Positions 1-9,588 of a DNA stretch of 64,000 nt are shown in pieces; position 1 is the first letter of the stretch; each line of letters begins with the position of its first letter. The notes beneath the pieces were generated by a model that saw nothing but the letters and a program-made list of their open reading frames with translations, had not been told where the DNA came from and made no database searches. The stretch lies in NCBI RefSeq assembly GCF_000218685.1, contig NW_006763290.1, positions 987,329 to 1,051,328 on the forward strand, given 5' to 3'. Both the position numbers and the translations under genes were made by a program. This DNA is from Serpula lacrymans var. lacrymans S7.9. Its lineage: Eukaryota > Basidiomycota > Agaricomycetes > Boletales > Serpulaceae.

Positions 1-806
1 GCTTTTAATTTCACATCGCCTCGTCGCTCAATCATATGGTGGTGGCCATATACATTAGAGCACCAACAGCAGCAAGGCAGAGAATGTCCTTCATTAAAGC
101 AGCATCATTGGACATATTGTGAGATATGAGTGCAGGGGTGTATGTGGGTGCCAGTGTTATGTTATCAACAAAGACAAGTAGGATAATGCGCATATCAGCT
201 CAATTGAACACATAAATAGCAGAGTATGAATTAATGTTTGAATCCGAGTTCTTTAAGCACAGTATGTATCTTCTGGTTCCACATTTTGCCTCTCTGCTTT
301 GTCCCATAGATAACCTTGTCCAGCTGGCAAACAAGATTGCAAGGGCCTTGATGGAATTCTTCTGGCTGGTGCATGTAGACTTTGACATCCATGACTCCAT
401 TAAGGAATGCATGGGAAATGTTAATTGAGCACAGATGGAGGTTATAGATAGCATCAATGGCAAGGATAATTCTGATAGAAGATATGCAGATAGTGGGTGC
501 AAATATCTTAAGGAAATCAAAGCAAGGATGCTGGTTGTAGCCTTTGGCCACATATCTGCCTTGTAGCACTCAACAGAGTCATCTGAGTTGTGCTTCATCT
601 TGACAACCCACTTGCCACCAATAGCCTTTCTCCAGGAGGTAGCTCCAGTAGTGACTAAGTACCATTGCGGTCATGAGCTTAAAGCTCTTCCATGGCTGCC
701 TCTCTCCACTTATGAGCATCTGGGTGCCTCATAGTATCTGCAAATAACCTAGGTTCAGCAAAATGCGCCATTCAATCACCGGATGCCTCAGAATCACTAG
801 TGTCAC
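1..806 (-). pseudogene. Copia pol fragment (reverse transcriptase region), decayed
   Basis: The minus strand encodes pieces of copia-type pol closely matching the copia element at 53343-59409. They run from the acidic linker and MAHFAEPRLFADTMRHPDA block through the RT motif AFLNGVMDVKVYMHQPEEF to ...MKDI..LAAVGALMYMATT. Roughly 80 codons between the FVDD-like motif (FVDNITLAPTY) and the MKDI block are missing. Stops interrupt the frame; two (TAA for CAA, TAG for TGG relative to the 53 kb copy) are C-to-T or G-to-A changes. The 5' (right) part is cut off by the LTR at 807 and the 3' part leaves the window. It cannot make a functional protein. Confidence 0.85.
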
Positions 807-1147
807 TGTTACAACCAAGAGTTTGTATACTCTGGTGCACAACTCAGACAAGCTTTGAGTGAAGTGAGTGGGAGTGTTTATCTTTTAAGATAGGATTGAG
901 TTTGTTGTGGGTAAACAATAGGAGGACCCACTGAGGAGTCTCCTTGATCTATTGGGGTTATTTATACTACTACAAACTATTTGTATATGTGTACTATACA
1001 GTTGATGAAAGCAGTGGCTGATGATGTCATAGGGCACAGCCCGTATGACCAGCTCCACTGCGTGAGAGACTTGTAGCTAAGAATAAAGGAAAGCAGTGCA
1101 GCGTGAGAAAGTGGAGTTTAAACGAGATGGAAAGTGCCGCATGGCAC
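807..1147 (+). repeat. Truncated LTR, family A
   Basis: It starts TGTTACAACCAAGAG, like the other family A LTRs (full copies at 3919-4325, 25507-25923, 27599-28013, 49912-50543), and follows them through the GAGGACCCACTGAGGAGTCT block and a TATA-like stretch. It breaks off within ...GTGCCGCATGGCAC. The last ~70 bp of the family are missing. At 1148-1168 the sequence switches to 21 bp identical to the start of family C LTRs (TGTGACAACACCAACAAGAC...). It interrupts the copia fragment to its left. No second target duplication is visible. Confidence 0.8.
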
Positions 1148-1179
1148 TGTGACAACACCAACAAGACATCAATGGATGT

Positions 1180-2400
1180 TACTCACCGCTTGATGACCTC
1201 CTTGTCCAATTATTTGTGCTGTTCAAGGCCGTGATCCATTGCTACCTTGGTGATAGCCCCTATTTACCGCCCAGAAGAGAGTTCTCTTGGGGTGCACCTG
1301 GGTATGATGTGGAGGCTGTTGCCTCCTCTCATTCCCCTGGTGAGCTGATTGCCAGCCAGCTTTATTATGGGATGGAGCATTTGGGCTCACCAACTTTTTG
1401 TAGTGATCTACAAATTGTAGGGCACTCTCCATGTCTTATACAGCCTTGATGATTTCATTGAGGGTGGACATTTCTGCTGTTATCCTTTTGGATTTCAGCA
1501 CATCCTTTATGGGGTCTAGGAGTAATCCCTTCAGGAATTGTAACCTGAATGTGTATTCATCTGGGTACTACACCATGCAATTTGCACAGTGCTGCAACTC
1601 ATTAAAGAATGCCAATGCACCCTTATTACAGGAGTATCTCACTGCGTGGAAGGCGTCTGTTGCCTTCTGTGCAGTTGTCTCTGTGATGAAATGTTTATAT
1701 AGTCCGCAGACAATGTCTGGGAATGTCCAGTGACATTGCCTGCATTCTGGGGATTTGACTTCTTTGTCAATCCAGAGGGCCGCTAGACTATCTGTGCATG
1801 TGCCCAGAAAGTCTATACATTCCCTGTCAGGGCCTATCACCTTGCAGACTCGCATCCAGCATAGTACTGCTCAGATCCAGGTGTCAAACACCTCAGTATT
1901 GTCTTGGCACATGTACTTGTCAAGGGCTGAGACCTTTATTCCCTTAACTCTACCAAGCTTATTCTGGATTGTCCAACCCCCTCTTCTATGAGTTGTTGGT
2001 ACCTCTCCATAATGTGCCTTTTATAATCAGCCCGCCTGATTACTTGGGCATAGCCCGGATTGGTCGATGGTGTATCATTTCAATACGGCCCTCAACTCCC
2101 CTGTCTGTTACAATGATATGAGTCATTGTCATTGTTGGGTTCATCACCATCTCTTCCTGGAGGTGGCAATGGTCCTGGAGGAGGCGGGAAACATCCTTTG
2201 CTTCTATACCTTTGAGGATGATGGTCTCTATCTCTGGGATGGTACCCTCTGTTTTCTCACAGACCCCTGTTGGGGTCTTGCACTCAAGCATCCAGGAAAT
2301 ATGGTTGTCCATATTCCTCAAGATCTTGTTTGTGTATGCATTGTACAATCTTTTTGCTTGTACAAAACCTAGTGTTTCTTATTGGTGCACTAGGTGGATT
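1180..2400 (-). pseudogene. Ty3/Gypsy gag relic
   Basis: Minus-strand frames carry a recognisable Gypsy gag: an FFNELQHCANCMV block, then (after a TAG) YPDEYTFRLQFLKGLL, a KDVLKSKRITAEMSTLNEII block and (after TAA) DMESALQFVDHYKKL, in the order usual for basidiomycete Ty3 gag. The N-terminal part (GPDRECIDFLGTCTD...) lies near 1850 and a further upstream segment at 2040-2350. Stops and frame changes occur throughout. No protease or RT follows on the 3' (left) side because LTR sequence cuts it at ~1170. Family assignment is by motif order, without a search. Confidence 0.65.
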
Positions 2401-2718
2401 GTTCAGTCTGCGTTGAGCAGATGCTCTTTGTCTGTATTAATCACTTCTTTCATCTACATAATGAGGAGCCATGATAGTGTCCCTAGATGCTTCCAGAATC
2501 TCATTGGATTCCCTATACTCGGGTTCCCTATATTCTTGTGCACATTGTCTCCTACTTGGGTGCGGTCATACAATCTGTCCAAGCCATCATCTGCTGATGA
2601 TGTCTTGTATATTGGGTCCCATGACCTAGCCTCTCTTGCTCTATGCAAGAGAGCTATTTCTGTTTATGTGCCTTGCACTGTGGGGGTTTTCTTCCCCTAC
2701 ATAGCAAAGTCCTATTTT

Positions 2719-3038
2719 TGTTCAATTGAGAACTTCTGGGAAGTGTCTAGCCACTTGCTGAGAGCTAACAGGGACAGAACTAGAGTCCAGTATGAGTAAC
2801 TATATTATCAGAGAGTACAGAATGTGTACAGTATGAGTAACTAAAGAATAGGAATACTGGACTCTGCAATACTAGTCCGAAGTTTTGTAAACAAAGGTAA
2901 ACAAATCAGCCACAAAGGCGAAATTATAGAATACTTAGTGAATACTGAACAATAGAGAAAAAAGAATAAAGAGGAAAGTGATTTAGAAAGAAGGGAAAAT
3001 AGATAGCACAACTAGGTGCAGAATCACCAAAACTAACA
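2719..3038 (-). repeat. Solo LTR, family B
   Basis: Read on the minus strand it starts TGTTAGTTTTGGTGATTCTG and ends ...TCAATTGAACA, matching the LTRs of the copia element at 28135-33182 and the solo copy at 19015-19293. It contains the ~55 bp internal duplication also seen in the LTR at 32849-33182. No internal region is attached, so it is a solo LTR left by LTR-LTR recombination (inference). The flanking pentamers ATTTT and CTATG do not match. Confidence 0.85.
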
Positions 3039-3508
3039 CTATGTTGTTTATGGATTGCTCACAAGCGAGTAAGTGTGCAAGCAATCAATGGATTCAAACT
3101 GTCATCCACTGGGTCAGTCATGGTGGTAGAGAGGGAGCACATGTGCAACTGCAATATCCAGTTTCACTTTGAGCCCCAGTATCATATCGAGGCTCAGATT
3201 CACAGCACAACCTTCCAGCCACCACAGATTTTTTTGCTGCTTTCCCCATAATATCAAAAGTCATTGTAATGAGTAATTTGTGAATCATTCTCTAATTACT
3301 CTGCACCATATTCCAACCGATTTATGATTGATTGTTGATAATCAAGTGCTTGGGTGATTATCACCTCTTCTGGGGTCTATAGTATAAAATATCATATTTA
3401 CACTGACTTTTTGTGCAATTTACACAGTAATCTTTGGGACTCACTCAAACCTTGAGTGAAATTTGTAACAATAAGTGTCTGTTTTTCAACAAATAAGTTA
3501 TATATATA
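3039..3508. other. Intergenic, no gene recognised
   Basis: AT-rich sequence between a solo LTR and the Tc1/mariner element. No credible open frame, RNA gene or repeat unit was seen. It ends in an alternating TATATATATA run that supplies the TA target of the element at 3509. Confidence 0.5.
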
Positions 3509-3759
3509 CAGTGACTCCAAAAACCCTTTCCATGTTGACTCTAGGTGTTATGCATGAAGCATACCATCAAACAGCTTAAGAATTGCACTTAGCTTTGGTG
3601 GAGTGATAAATTTTACATACTATTGGCTATAAAATTTCCCCATAGGCCATGTGATTTGGTTCACATGCTATGGAGATATGGCTGATTTAAAACAGCAACA
3701 CCATGGAAAGGGTGTTTTTTTCACTTTTGAATTGAAAAGAGTATTTGGATATATTAGTA

Positions 3760-4630
3760 CTTGATATAGCATCATTTTGCCCTACACACTGCTTGAATCC
3801 TTCTAGGCATACTTTCAATCAATTTCTGACACTCCTCAACTGGTATCTTCTCCTACTCCACTTAAGTCCTTTCCCATAATTCATGAATCACATTAGGGGG
3901 GGTTCCATACTCTGCAAGTGTTACAATACACAATTTTTGGACCTTTAATTTTCATTCTCCTCTTTAACTTTCTTGTGTAGTTTTCACACACTGTGCTATG
4001 GGGCACTTTCCATTTTGTTCAAACTCCAGTTTCTCACACTGCACTGCTTTTCTTTATTCTTAGTTACAAAGTTTCTCACACAGTGGAGCTGGTTATGGGC
4101 TGTGCCCTATGACATTATCAGTCACTGCTCCCATCAACTGTATAGTACACATGTACAAACAATCTGTAGTAGTATATACCCCAATAGATCAAGGAGACTC
4201 CTCAGCAGGTCCTCCTGTTGTTTACACACAACAAAACTTGGTCCTATCCAAAGGGTAACCACTCCCCTCACTTCTTTACAGCGTCTGGGTTGTGCGCCAG
4301 AGTATACAAACTCTTGGTTGTAACAGCAAGCTTCCTCTTGAGATATTCATAGGATTTAGGTCGTGAAACTTGGAAAGATGACATTTAATAGCTTTAGGTA
4401 GGGTAGAATGTTCTTTGTAGCAAATTTGGATATAGTAGAAGGGCTAACACCAGTCTGTTTGGCAATGACTTTACTAGAGTAGCCAATATCAAGCAATAAA
4501 ATGATGGAGCTTTTTTGAGTAAAAGGGGGGGATTTGACTGATGGTGGTTGAGAATCAGAAGTGTGTGAACTTTTTTAAGCTCAGACATACTATTTGTATA
4601 TATATATTTTGTACCAACAAATAATGGCAA
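3760..4630 (-). pseudogene. Tc1-like transposase relic
   Basis: At ~4400-4560 (minus strand) the frame reads a helix-turn-helix: IILLLDIGYSSKVIAKQTG, then VSPSTISKF. This is typical of the Tc1 DNA-binding N-terminus. At ~3760-3918 the minus strand encodes NVIHELWERT, then EECQKLIESMPRRIQAV, the usual end of the Tc1/mariner DDE domain. The catalytic core between them is absent and the two parts are separated by the solo LTR. Several stops are present. It is non-functional; the family assignment agrees with the TIRs and TA target. Confidence 0.8.
3919..4325 (-). repeat. Solo LTR, family A, TSD GCAAG
   Basis: On the minus strand it runs from TGTTACAACCAAGAG to ...TATTGTAACA, 407 bp. The pentamer GCAAG occurs at 3914-3918 and 4326-4330, an exact target-site duplication. 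This defines the ends of family A: imperfect terminal inverted repeats TGTTACA/TGTAACA, as is common in copia-type LTRs. It inserted into the Tc1/mariner element. Confidence 0.93.
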
Positions 4631-4885
4631 ATATTCAATGTTTTAACTAAGGTTCTAGTCATCAGTTCAAATTTGAAAAAACCCTTTTCATGGTGTTGCT
4701 GTTTTAAATTAGCCATATCACCATAGTGTGTCAACCAAATCACATGGCCTATGGGGCAATTTTATAGCCAAGAGTATGTACAATTTACCACTCCACCAAA
4801 GCTGAGTGCAATTCTCAAGCTGTTTAATAGTATGCTTTATGCATAACACCCAGAGTCAACATGGAAAGGGTTTTTGGAGTCACTG

Positions 4886-5917
4886 TATATTCCTTTTAAA
4901 AGAGTCAAATGTTCAATAAAATATACTACTTTGAATACTATTTTGGGCCCAAGCAAAATTTTAAATTTCAGACGACCAAAATGTTAATGTAAAACTATAT
5001 ATTTTATGTGCAGTTTTTGATAACATTTTAGGACATCATAATACAGAATTTTTGCACAGCAGTAAGGCACAATCATAACAAGAAAATGTAGTCTCTGAGA
5101 CTTAGTGCCAAGTGTGGTGCCTGCCTCTATATCTTGAGCCACATGTCCCAGTTGCAACAGTAGTTTGATCCTTAGTCTTATCTTTCGCCCACCTTCCACT
5201 CCCTCTAATCTATTTCTCCTTCCCTTTCTATTAAATCCCCAAACTCCTCTCTCCCACTCTAACAAACATGCTTCTTGTCTTCTCTGACTACTCTTACATA
5301 CCACAATGCCACCTTCCCTGTTAAAAGTCTGTCCCTACCTGCCCCATTTCCCCTGGTCTCTTCTCCCCAAGGCCTACCCAAAAACGCCCTCCAAATTGCA
5401 CAACTTGACCCCCATCATCATTGTCTCTAAGTTCCTAGCTTGCTCTCCTGACAGCCCCTTCCCTCAAGCTTAGATATTCCAAAAATGTCTGACCCTGGAT
5501 ACTCCAATCTTCATGGGAGATTCTATATCTCTCCGCAAATTATTCCCCTCAAAAACAGGCCCTCTGGGTTTCCCTTCACGTCACAAGACTGGGGGACGCA
5601 CGCAATCGTCCAGTTTAGTAAGACTCGTTTATTGGGAGGTCCAGGTGGCAACATCACTACCAGTGACGGTTGAGTCACAACCGTTACAGTGGAATCTTAG
5701 GTCAATCCGATTTGGTCTTTTCTTTGTTTCCCCAAGGCCTTATTCAAAACAATAGGCGTCAAAAGCTGAGACCTATAGGCCACCGTAACCGTGGCTGTTA
5801 TACAATAAGCTTCACATATCATTTCAGGTGACCCATTTTATTTCCTTGATACCAAAGAGGCAAGCTGTTTTTTATCCCACTTTTGTTGATTAATACCATA
5901 CTGCTGTCGCTCACAAT
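4886..5917. other. Intergenic region upstream of the homeodomain gene
   Basis: No open frame here resembles a known protein. From ~5190 to ~5470 the plus strand is strongly pyrimidine-rich (long C/T runs), a common feature of basidiomycete promoters, so at least the right part may regulate the gene starting at 5918 (inference). No TATA box was singled out. Confidence 0.4.
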
Positions 5918-6850
5918 ATGCCATTCAGTATCGTGAACATCCACTGTGTGGATTCCAGATCAACGACCACTTTATCATCCACTCTGTCTTCACGCAGCGC
6001 CCTGTCTTCTTTGAATGCTCGGGAAGATGTTAATGCCATGGAGGATTCTTCCTCGTCGATTCTTTCTCGGGAACCTTTAATCAACATCGTTTTCGATGAT
6101 ATGGATGTCGACAGTCGAAGTGAACTACCTTTGGAACCACCACTCCCAAAGCGAACATTGAGGCAGCAATTAAAGCCCACATCCAGATCAGAGGTCAGAT
6201 TCAAGCCAAGCACTGTTTCTACTATCACTCGCAACACTGAAAGAGCGTTGAGGAAGAGACCTTCCAAAAAAGTACCTTCCCATGATGCAGCCAACATATA
6301 TTCCAAACGCGAGGCAAGGGTTAAAGAACTCAAAAGCAGAGCGCTTGACATTCCTTCCACTGGCAAAGCACCAGCAAACACACGCCAGCGTCTCGTTATG
6401 CAGATGGTGTATGATGAAATCACTCCTTATCCTGACGACGCATGGTTAGCTCAAATGGGCGTTATCATTGACCGGTGAGATAATTTCTCTTGTCATTTTA
6501 TTTTTACAAAGTATTTTTTTTACGTTACTCAAATGTTCCGTAGAGAATACCATCAAGTGAAGAATTGGTTCTCAAACCAGAGGCAGAAAGATGCTCGAGA
6601 ATCACGACACAGCACGCCAACTATCTCGGCTGTAAATGCGGAGTCATCGCTTCGCAAAATTCTTTGCGAGGGACGCGAGATCCGTCTGCGCTTATCAGCG
6701 CTGGACAATTGCCGTGTGAATGACTGGTCTGACTCTTTCTTCGAGGAAGTCGTGATGATCTATCACTTCAGGCTTCTGGCTAAACACAGTCAGGACGAAG
6801 CTAAAGCAGCTGGTAGTTCATCTGGCAGTGACGGTGTTCATAGCCCCTGA
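5918..6850 (+). CDS. Homeodomain transcription factor (two exons)
   Basis: The exons are 5918-6474 and 6544-6850. The 69 bp intron starts GTGAGA and ends CGTAG; splicing joins GACCG to AGAATAC and keeps frame, giving 287 residues. After a serine-rich N-terminus and a basic stretch, a homeodomain spans about residues 147-206. Its recognition helix contains YHQVKNWFSNQRQKDA, with W194, F195, N197 and R199 at the invariant positions 48, 49, 51 and 53. The protein should bind DNA in the nucleus. The C-terminal ~80 residues are acidic/serine-rich without a known domain. ATG 5918 is the first in frame after the pyrimidine-rich upstream region. It converges with the glucosyltransferase gene. The exact regulator cannot be named; a link to mating-type HD proteins is not supported by context. 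Confidence 0.85.
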
Positions 6851-7051
6851 TATATCCAGATCATCGGTCATGTATACATTCAACTTTACTGTAGCCTTAT
6901 ATGCTGTTCTGTTAAATCCTTCTATTGTCGCTTTGTTACTTTGCAATTCTAATCCCATGTACAGTATCACGGTTGTGAGTCGCGTGCCTAATGGCCCATG
7001 GCAATCCTTCGACGTCCCACATCTAACCATCTCATGAAGAATTCGTTTTCA

Positions 7052-8452
7052 TTAATTAGCTTTCTTTACTTCACCAGCCCGCAGTACTTGATACTTTCCC
7101 CCTCTCCATACTACCTCGTTGCCACATATAGCCAACGCCCATATAGGAAAAGCCAATAATTCACGGAGTGCCCACGCACCAATAAAAGACAAGCGCTTAT
7201 CTGCCACAACGGGATGTCCAGCGAGCGAAGCATAAACATCCATATCCACTGACAGCCAGATAATATGGTGCGTTGGCAGAAACAGCCACGCCGGAACACC
7301 AGTCAAATACCACAGACTCCAAGCCGCGATTGAACTAGCAACGAAATTTTCCGTGAGTGGCTCTAAGATGGTTGCTGCTAAAACCATATGCTTGCGCACA
7401 CGAATCCAGCGTACCCGCCGCCAAATATAATCGGAGAGTGTCATCTTTCCAACAGCATTATGCGCAACGTCACATGAGAGGTCATGCCTCAACCCCAATT
7501 CATGCCAAAGAGAGCTCGCGATCATGTTATCTTCAGCCAGAAAACGACCGAAGGCTGCCAGACCAAAATCTGCAGTCTGTGATGCACCATCCGGTGTAGA
7601 CTTTGGTTTGAGCAAACCGTTGACCCTGTCAATGTCTGAGCGACGATAAAGATTTGACTTGCCAACTACGCAAGACTCGATGGCTACAGTGTTAATAGCC
7701 AGATACATCTTTGCGTGGTTGGTATTGAGGAAAGCCTCTTCCACTCGTGCTCCCAGCCATGCTTCATTTGCATTCGCTAGCGGTACATGGTGCACCAAAG
7801 CAACGCGTTTGCGGTGAGAAGATTGCGAGTTGGGTGGTGGTCCAACTAATACATCGACAGATCGCGCTAGCGTGCCTGAATCCACGGCGACATTGGAATC
7901 AATGACCCACAGGATATCATTGGCAGCCTGACGGTACGACCGAATCAGATTGTTAACTTTAGGGTTAACTCCTACCACGTCTTCTCCTGGAGACCACAGC
8001 ATTAACATTTCCCCAATTCGAGACACCAATACGGCTAAACGTACCAATCACAACCTTAACATCGACATCTGGGTATTTTTCTGTCAGTTCCCGGACTACA
8101 GAAAGTGCTTGGTCGTGTTCATACGCTACAGACAGCAAGATCTCGAAATTGGGATATTCTTGTACGAAAGTTGATTCAAGATTTTCATACAGATTGGTAT
8201 CTAAGCCTTTGAGAGGTCTTAAGATGGAAACACCTGGCGCGGATGAGGCAGGGACGGGTGCCAAGGGAGACCATGGCCGAAGATACCTTCTGCGACTTTT
8301 ACCAGGTCAGAACGAATGTAAATCGATCGCAACAAAACTCACGCAGTCCTGCATCCTAGAATACCTATTGACCACAAGACAACGTACCATATTAAACCAA
8401 TGACAGATAGTGCAAAGAGAATAACGTCCCCTTTTGATGTGGTCACTGTCAT
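7052..8452 (-). CDS. Ceramide glucosyltransferase (GT21 family, three exons)
   Basis: It transfers glucose from UDP-glucose to ceramide to make glucosylceramide, a Golgi/ER membrane reaction of sphingolipid synthesis. The exons are 8452-8343, 8289-8045 and 7986-7052, with introns of 53 bp (GTGAGT...GCAG) and 58 bp (GTACGT...CCAG). Phases match, giving 429 residues. Exon 1 encodes an N-terminal membrane anchor (GDVILFALSVIGLIWYVVLW). Exon 2 has VSILRPLKGLD. Exon 3 begins GEDVVGVNPKVNN, then ILWVIDSNV (D147), AEDNMIAS (D270) and RRVRW at 307-311, the R-x-x-R-W signature that, with the D residues, defines the family. Hydrophobic segments near the C-terminus fit membrane anchoring. Length agrees with the family and no disruption is seen. 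It is the best-preserved host gene here. Confidence 0.93.
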
Positions 8453-8962
8453 CGCCAGACTCAATACCAGTCGACATATACTAGTATGCTCAAGGGGTAC
8501 GCAAGTAGGAATTTACCAGGCCTCTATGCCACCCCTCCCCCGTGGGAACAATAATATTTCCTAATATAGTAATATCTACATAGCCACTGGGCTGGATAGC
8601 ACCTGTTGCGCAACTAGAGAGCCTAACTATAGTGTACCATCACGTGTCTCGTACACTATAGTTAAGCTCTCTTGTGGCTATTTCCGACACCAGCGTCAAA
8701 TGTCGCCCCAAATATGCCACTTGACTAAGGCTGTCCACGATTTCATCCAGGTCGGCATTGTCGGCATGCATGCTCCGAACTTATTGTCCGACCCCGACCT
8801 TCGCATACAGTATAGCCCTGCTCTACTTTACTCAGAGCACTACTTCTAATGAATAGCAAACCCCAATTATCATTTAGTGCACAGTATATACAACATGAGT
8901 TAGTCGTACTATGGACAAAGCCACTCTGTTGAAGAGTATGCACCAAGGTATGTGTTGTTAAT
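8453..8962. other. Intergenic region with a hairpin
   Basis: This is upstream sequence of the glucosyltransferase gene and downstream of the unknown minus-strand gene whose last codon is at 8963. No open frame stands out. The notable element is the inverted repeat at 8617-8671, annotated separately. Confidence 0.5.
8617..8671. repeat. 21 bp inverted repeat around a CACGTG core
   Basis: The arm 8617-8637 (ending CTAACTATAGTGTAC) is matched by its reverse complement at 8651-8671 at 20 of 21 positions. The 13 nt loop contains CACGTG (8641-8646), itself a palindrome and the classic E-box recognised by bHLH proteins. It could be a MITE remnant, a transcribed hairpin or a regulatory site ~165 bp upstream of the glucosyltransferase start codon. 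No flanking target duplication was found. Confidence 0.75.
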
Positions 8963-9232
8963 CTATTCACTAGTGAAATCCATCATAAACTGATTATAAT
9001 CATCTGTAAGCATAGTAGTGTTGTCTAACGGTAGCCGAGCAAACAAGTCATTGGGAGGGGGTCCGTAAGTATTTTCAAGTATTCTCAATATTTCATCTAG
9101 GTTGGCCTGTGTCTCTGGGTCAGATAGCGAAGGGACTTGTGTTGTGAATGATCCATTAGTCCACAACTCAAAAGGATCATAAGTATTCCGACATCAATTC
9201 CAGGGAATGACCCAGAGAAAGGCGGAAAACTG
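8963..9232 (-). pseudogene. Unknown gene, 3' part (cut by copia D)
   Basis: The minus strand ends in an uninterrupted 67-codon frame ELWTNGSFTTQVPSLSDPE ... NQFMMDFTSE then TAG (stop at 8963-8965). This acidic, hydrophobic-patterned tail resembles an activation-domain-like C-terminus (inference). Upstream of it on the minus strand the sequence runs to the copia D left end at 9233, where AACTG (9228-9232) is duplicated at 14422-14426. The rest of the gene therefore lies at 14422-15960. Function not recognised. Confidence 0.5.
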
Positions 9233-9519
9233 TGACAAAACCGGATAAACCCGGTCTCTGCCAAAGCAGCCATTGTTCTCCATGGAGCATAGCCACCACT
9301 CCATGGAGTAACCATTGTTCTCCTAGGAGCACAATTGTACTCCTAGGAGTCATTATACTGTAGCAAGTAGCACCTCCGACTATAAGTAGTAGGGGGTTTA
9401 GTATAGGAATACCTCAGTCGTTTCTATAGCCTCTCGGGCAGCGGCTGAGGTATGTTACATTACATTTATTAGAGATCACCTTAAACTAACATCTATTGTA
9501 GTTTCACTTAGTTTTATTA
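9233..9519 (+). repeat. 5' LTR of copia D (family D)
   Basis: The LTR begins TGACAAAACCGGATAAACC and ends ...CTTAGTTTTATTA, so the termini are TG...TA rather than TG...CA. It contains two pairs of perfect 10 bp palindromes: CTCCATGGAG twice and CTCCTAGGAG twice, the latter pair flanking CACAATTGTA. The TACCTCAG..GCTGAGGTA region forms a further dyad. A solo copy lies at 41336-41677 on the minus strand. Confidence 0.92.
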
Positions 9520-9533
9520 GGTTATGAGCCCTG
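9520..9533 (+). promoter_or_regulatory. Primer-binding site of copia D
   Basis: GGTTATGAGCCCTG directly follows the LTR. It is complementary to CAGGGCUCAUAACC, the anticodon arm and loop of eukaryotic initiator tRNA-Met as known from yeast. Priming from a cleaved half of tRNA-iMet is established for Drosophila copia and yeast Ty5, so reverse transcription probably starts here in that way. Confidence 0.85.
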
Positions 9534-9588
9534 GTGCGCAAAAGCTACGCAGGAAATAATTCTTATTTGAAACGGCAACCTTGGAACC

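Larger units (their letters stand above)
3509..4885 (-). mobile_element. Tc1/mariner-like element with long TIRs, split by a solo LTR
   Basis: Both ends start CAGTGACTCCAAAAACCC, in inverted orientation, flanked by TA (3507-3508 and 4886-4887), the Tc1/mariner target. The TIRs are ~220 bp (3509-~3738 and ~4655-4885) and differ by only about one base in ten. Between them the minus strand holds a broken transposase. A family A solo LTR (3919-4325) sits inside with its own 5 bp duplication, so it arrived later. Without that LTR the element would be ~970 bp, already internally deleted for this class. Confidence 0.88.

Noticed and set aside
5485..5755. Two overlapping short plus-strand frames upstream of the homeodomain gene
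   Set aside because: They overlap in different frames, have no splice support to the next gene and resemble no protein; more likely 5' flanking sequence.
5918..6850. Assigning the homeodomain gene to a mating-type (HD1/HD2) locus
   Set aside because: No divergent partner homeodomain gene or MIP-type neighbour is present; the neighbour is a convergent ceramide glucosyltransferase.
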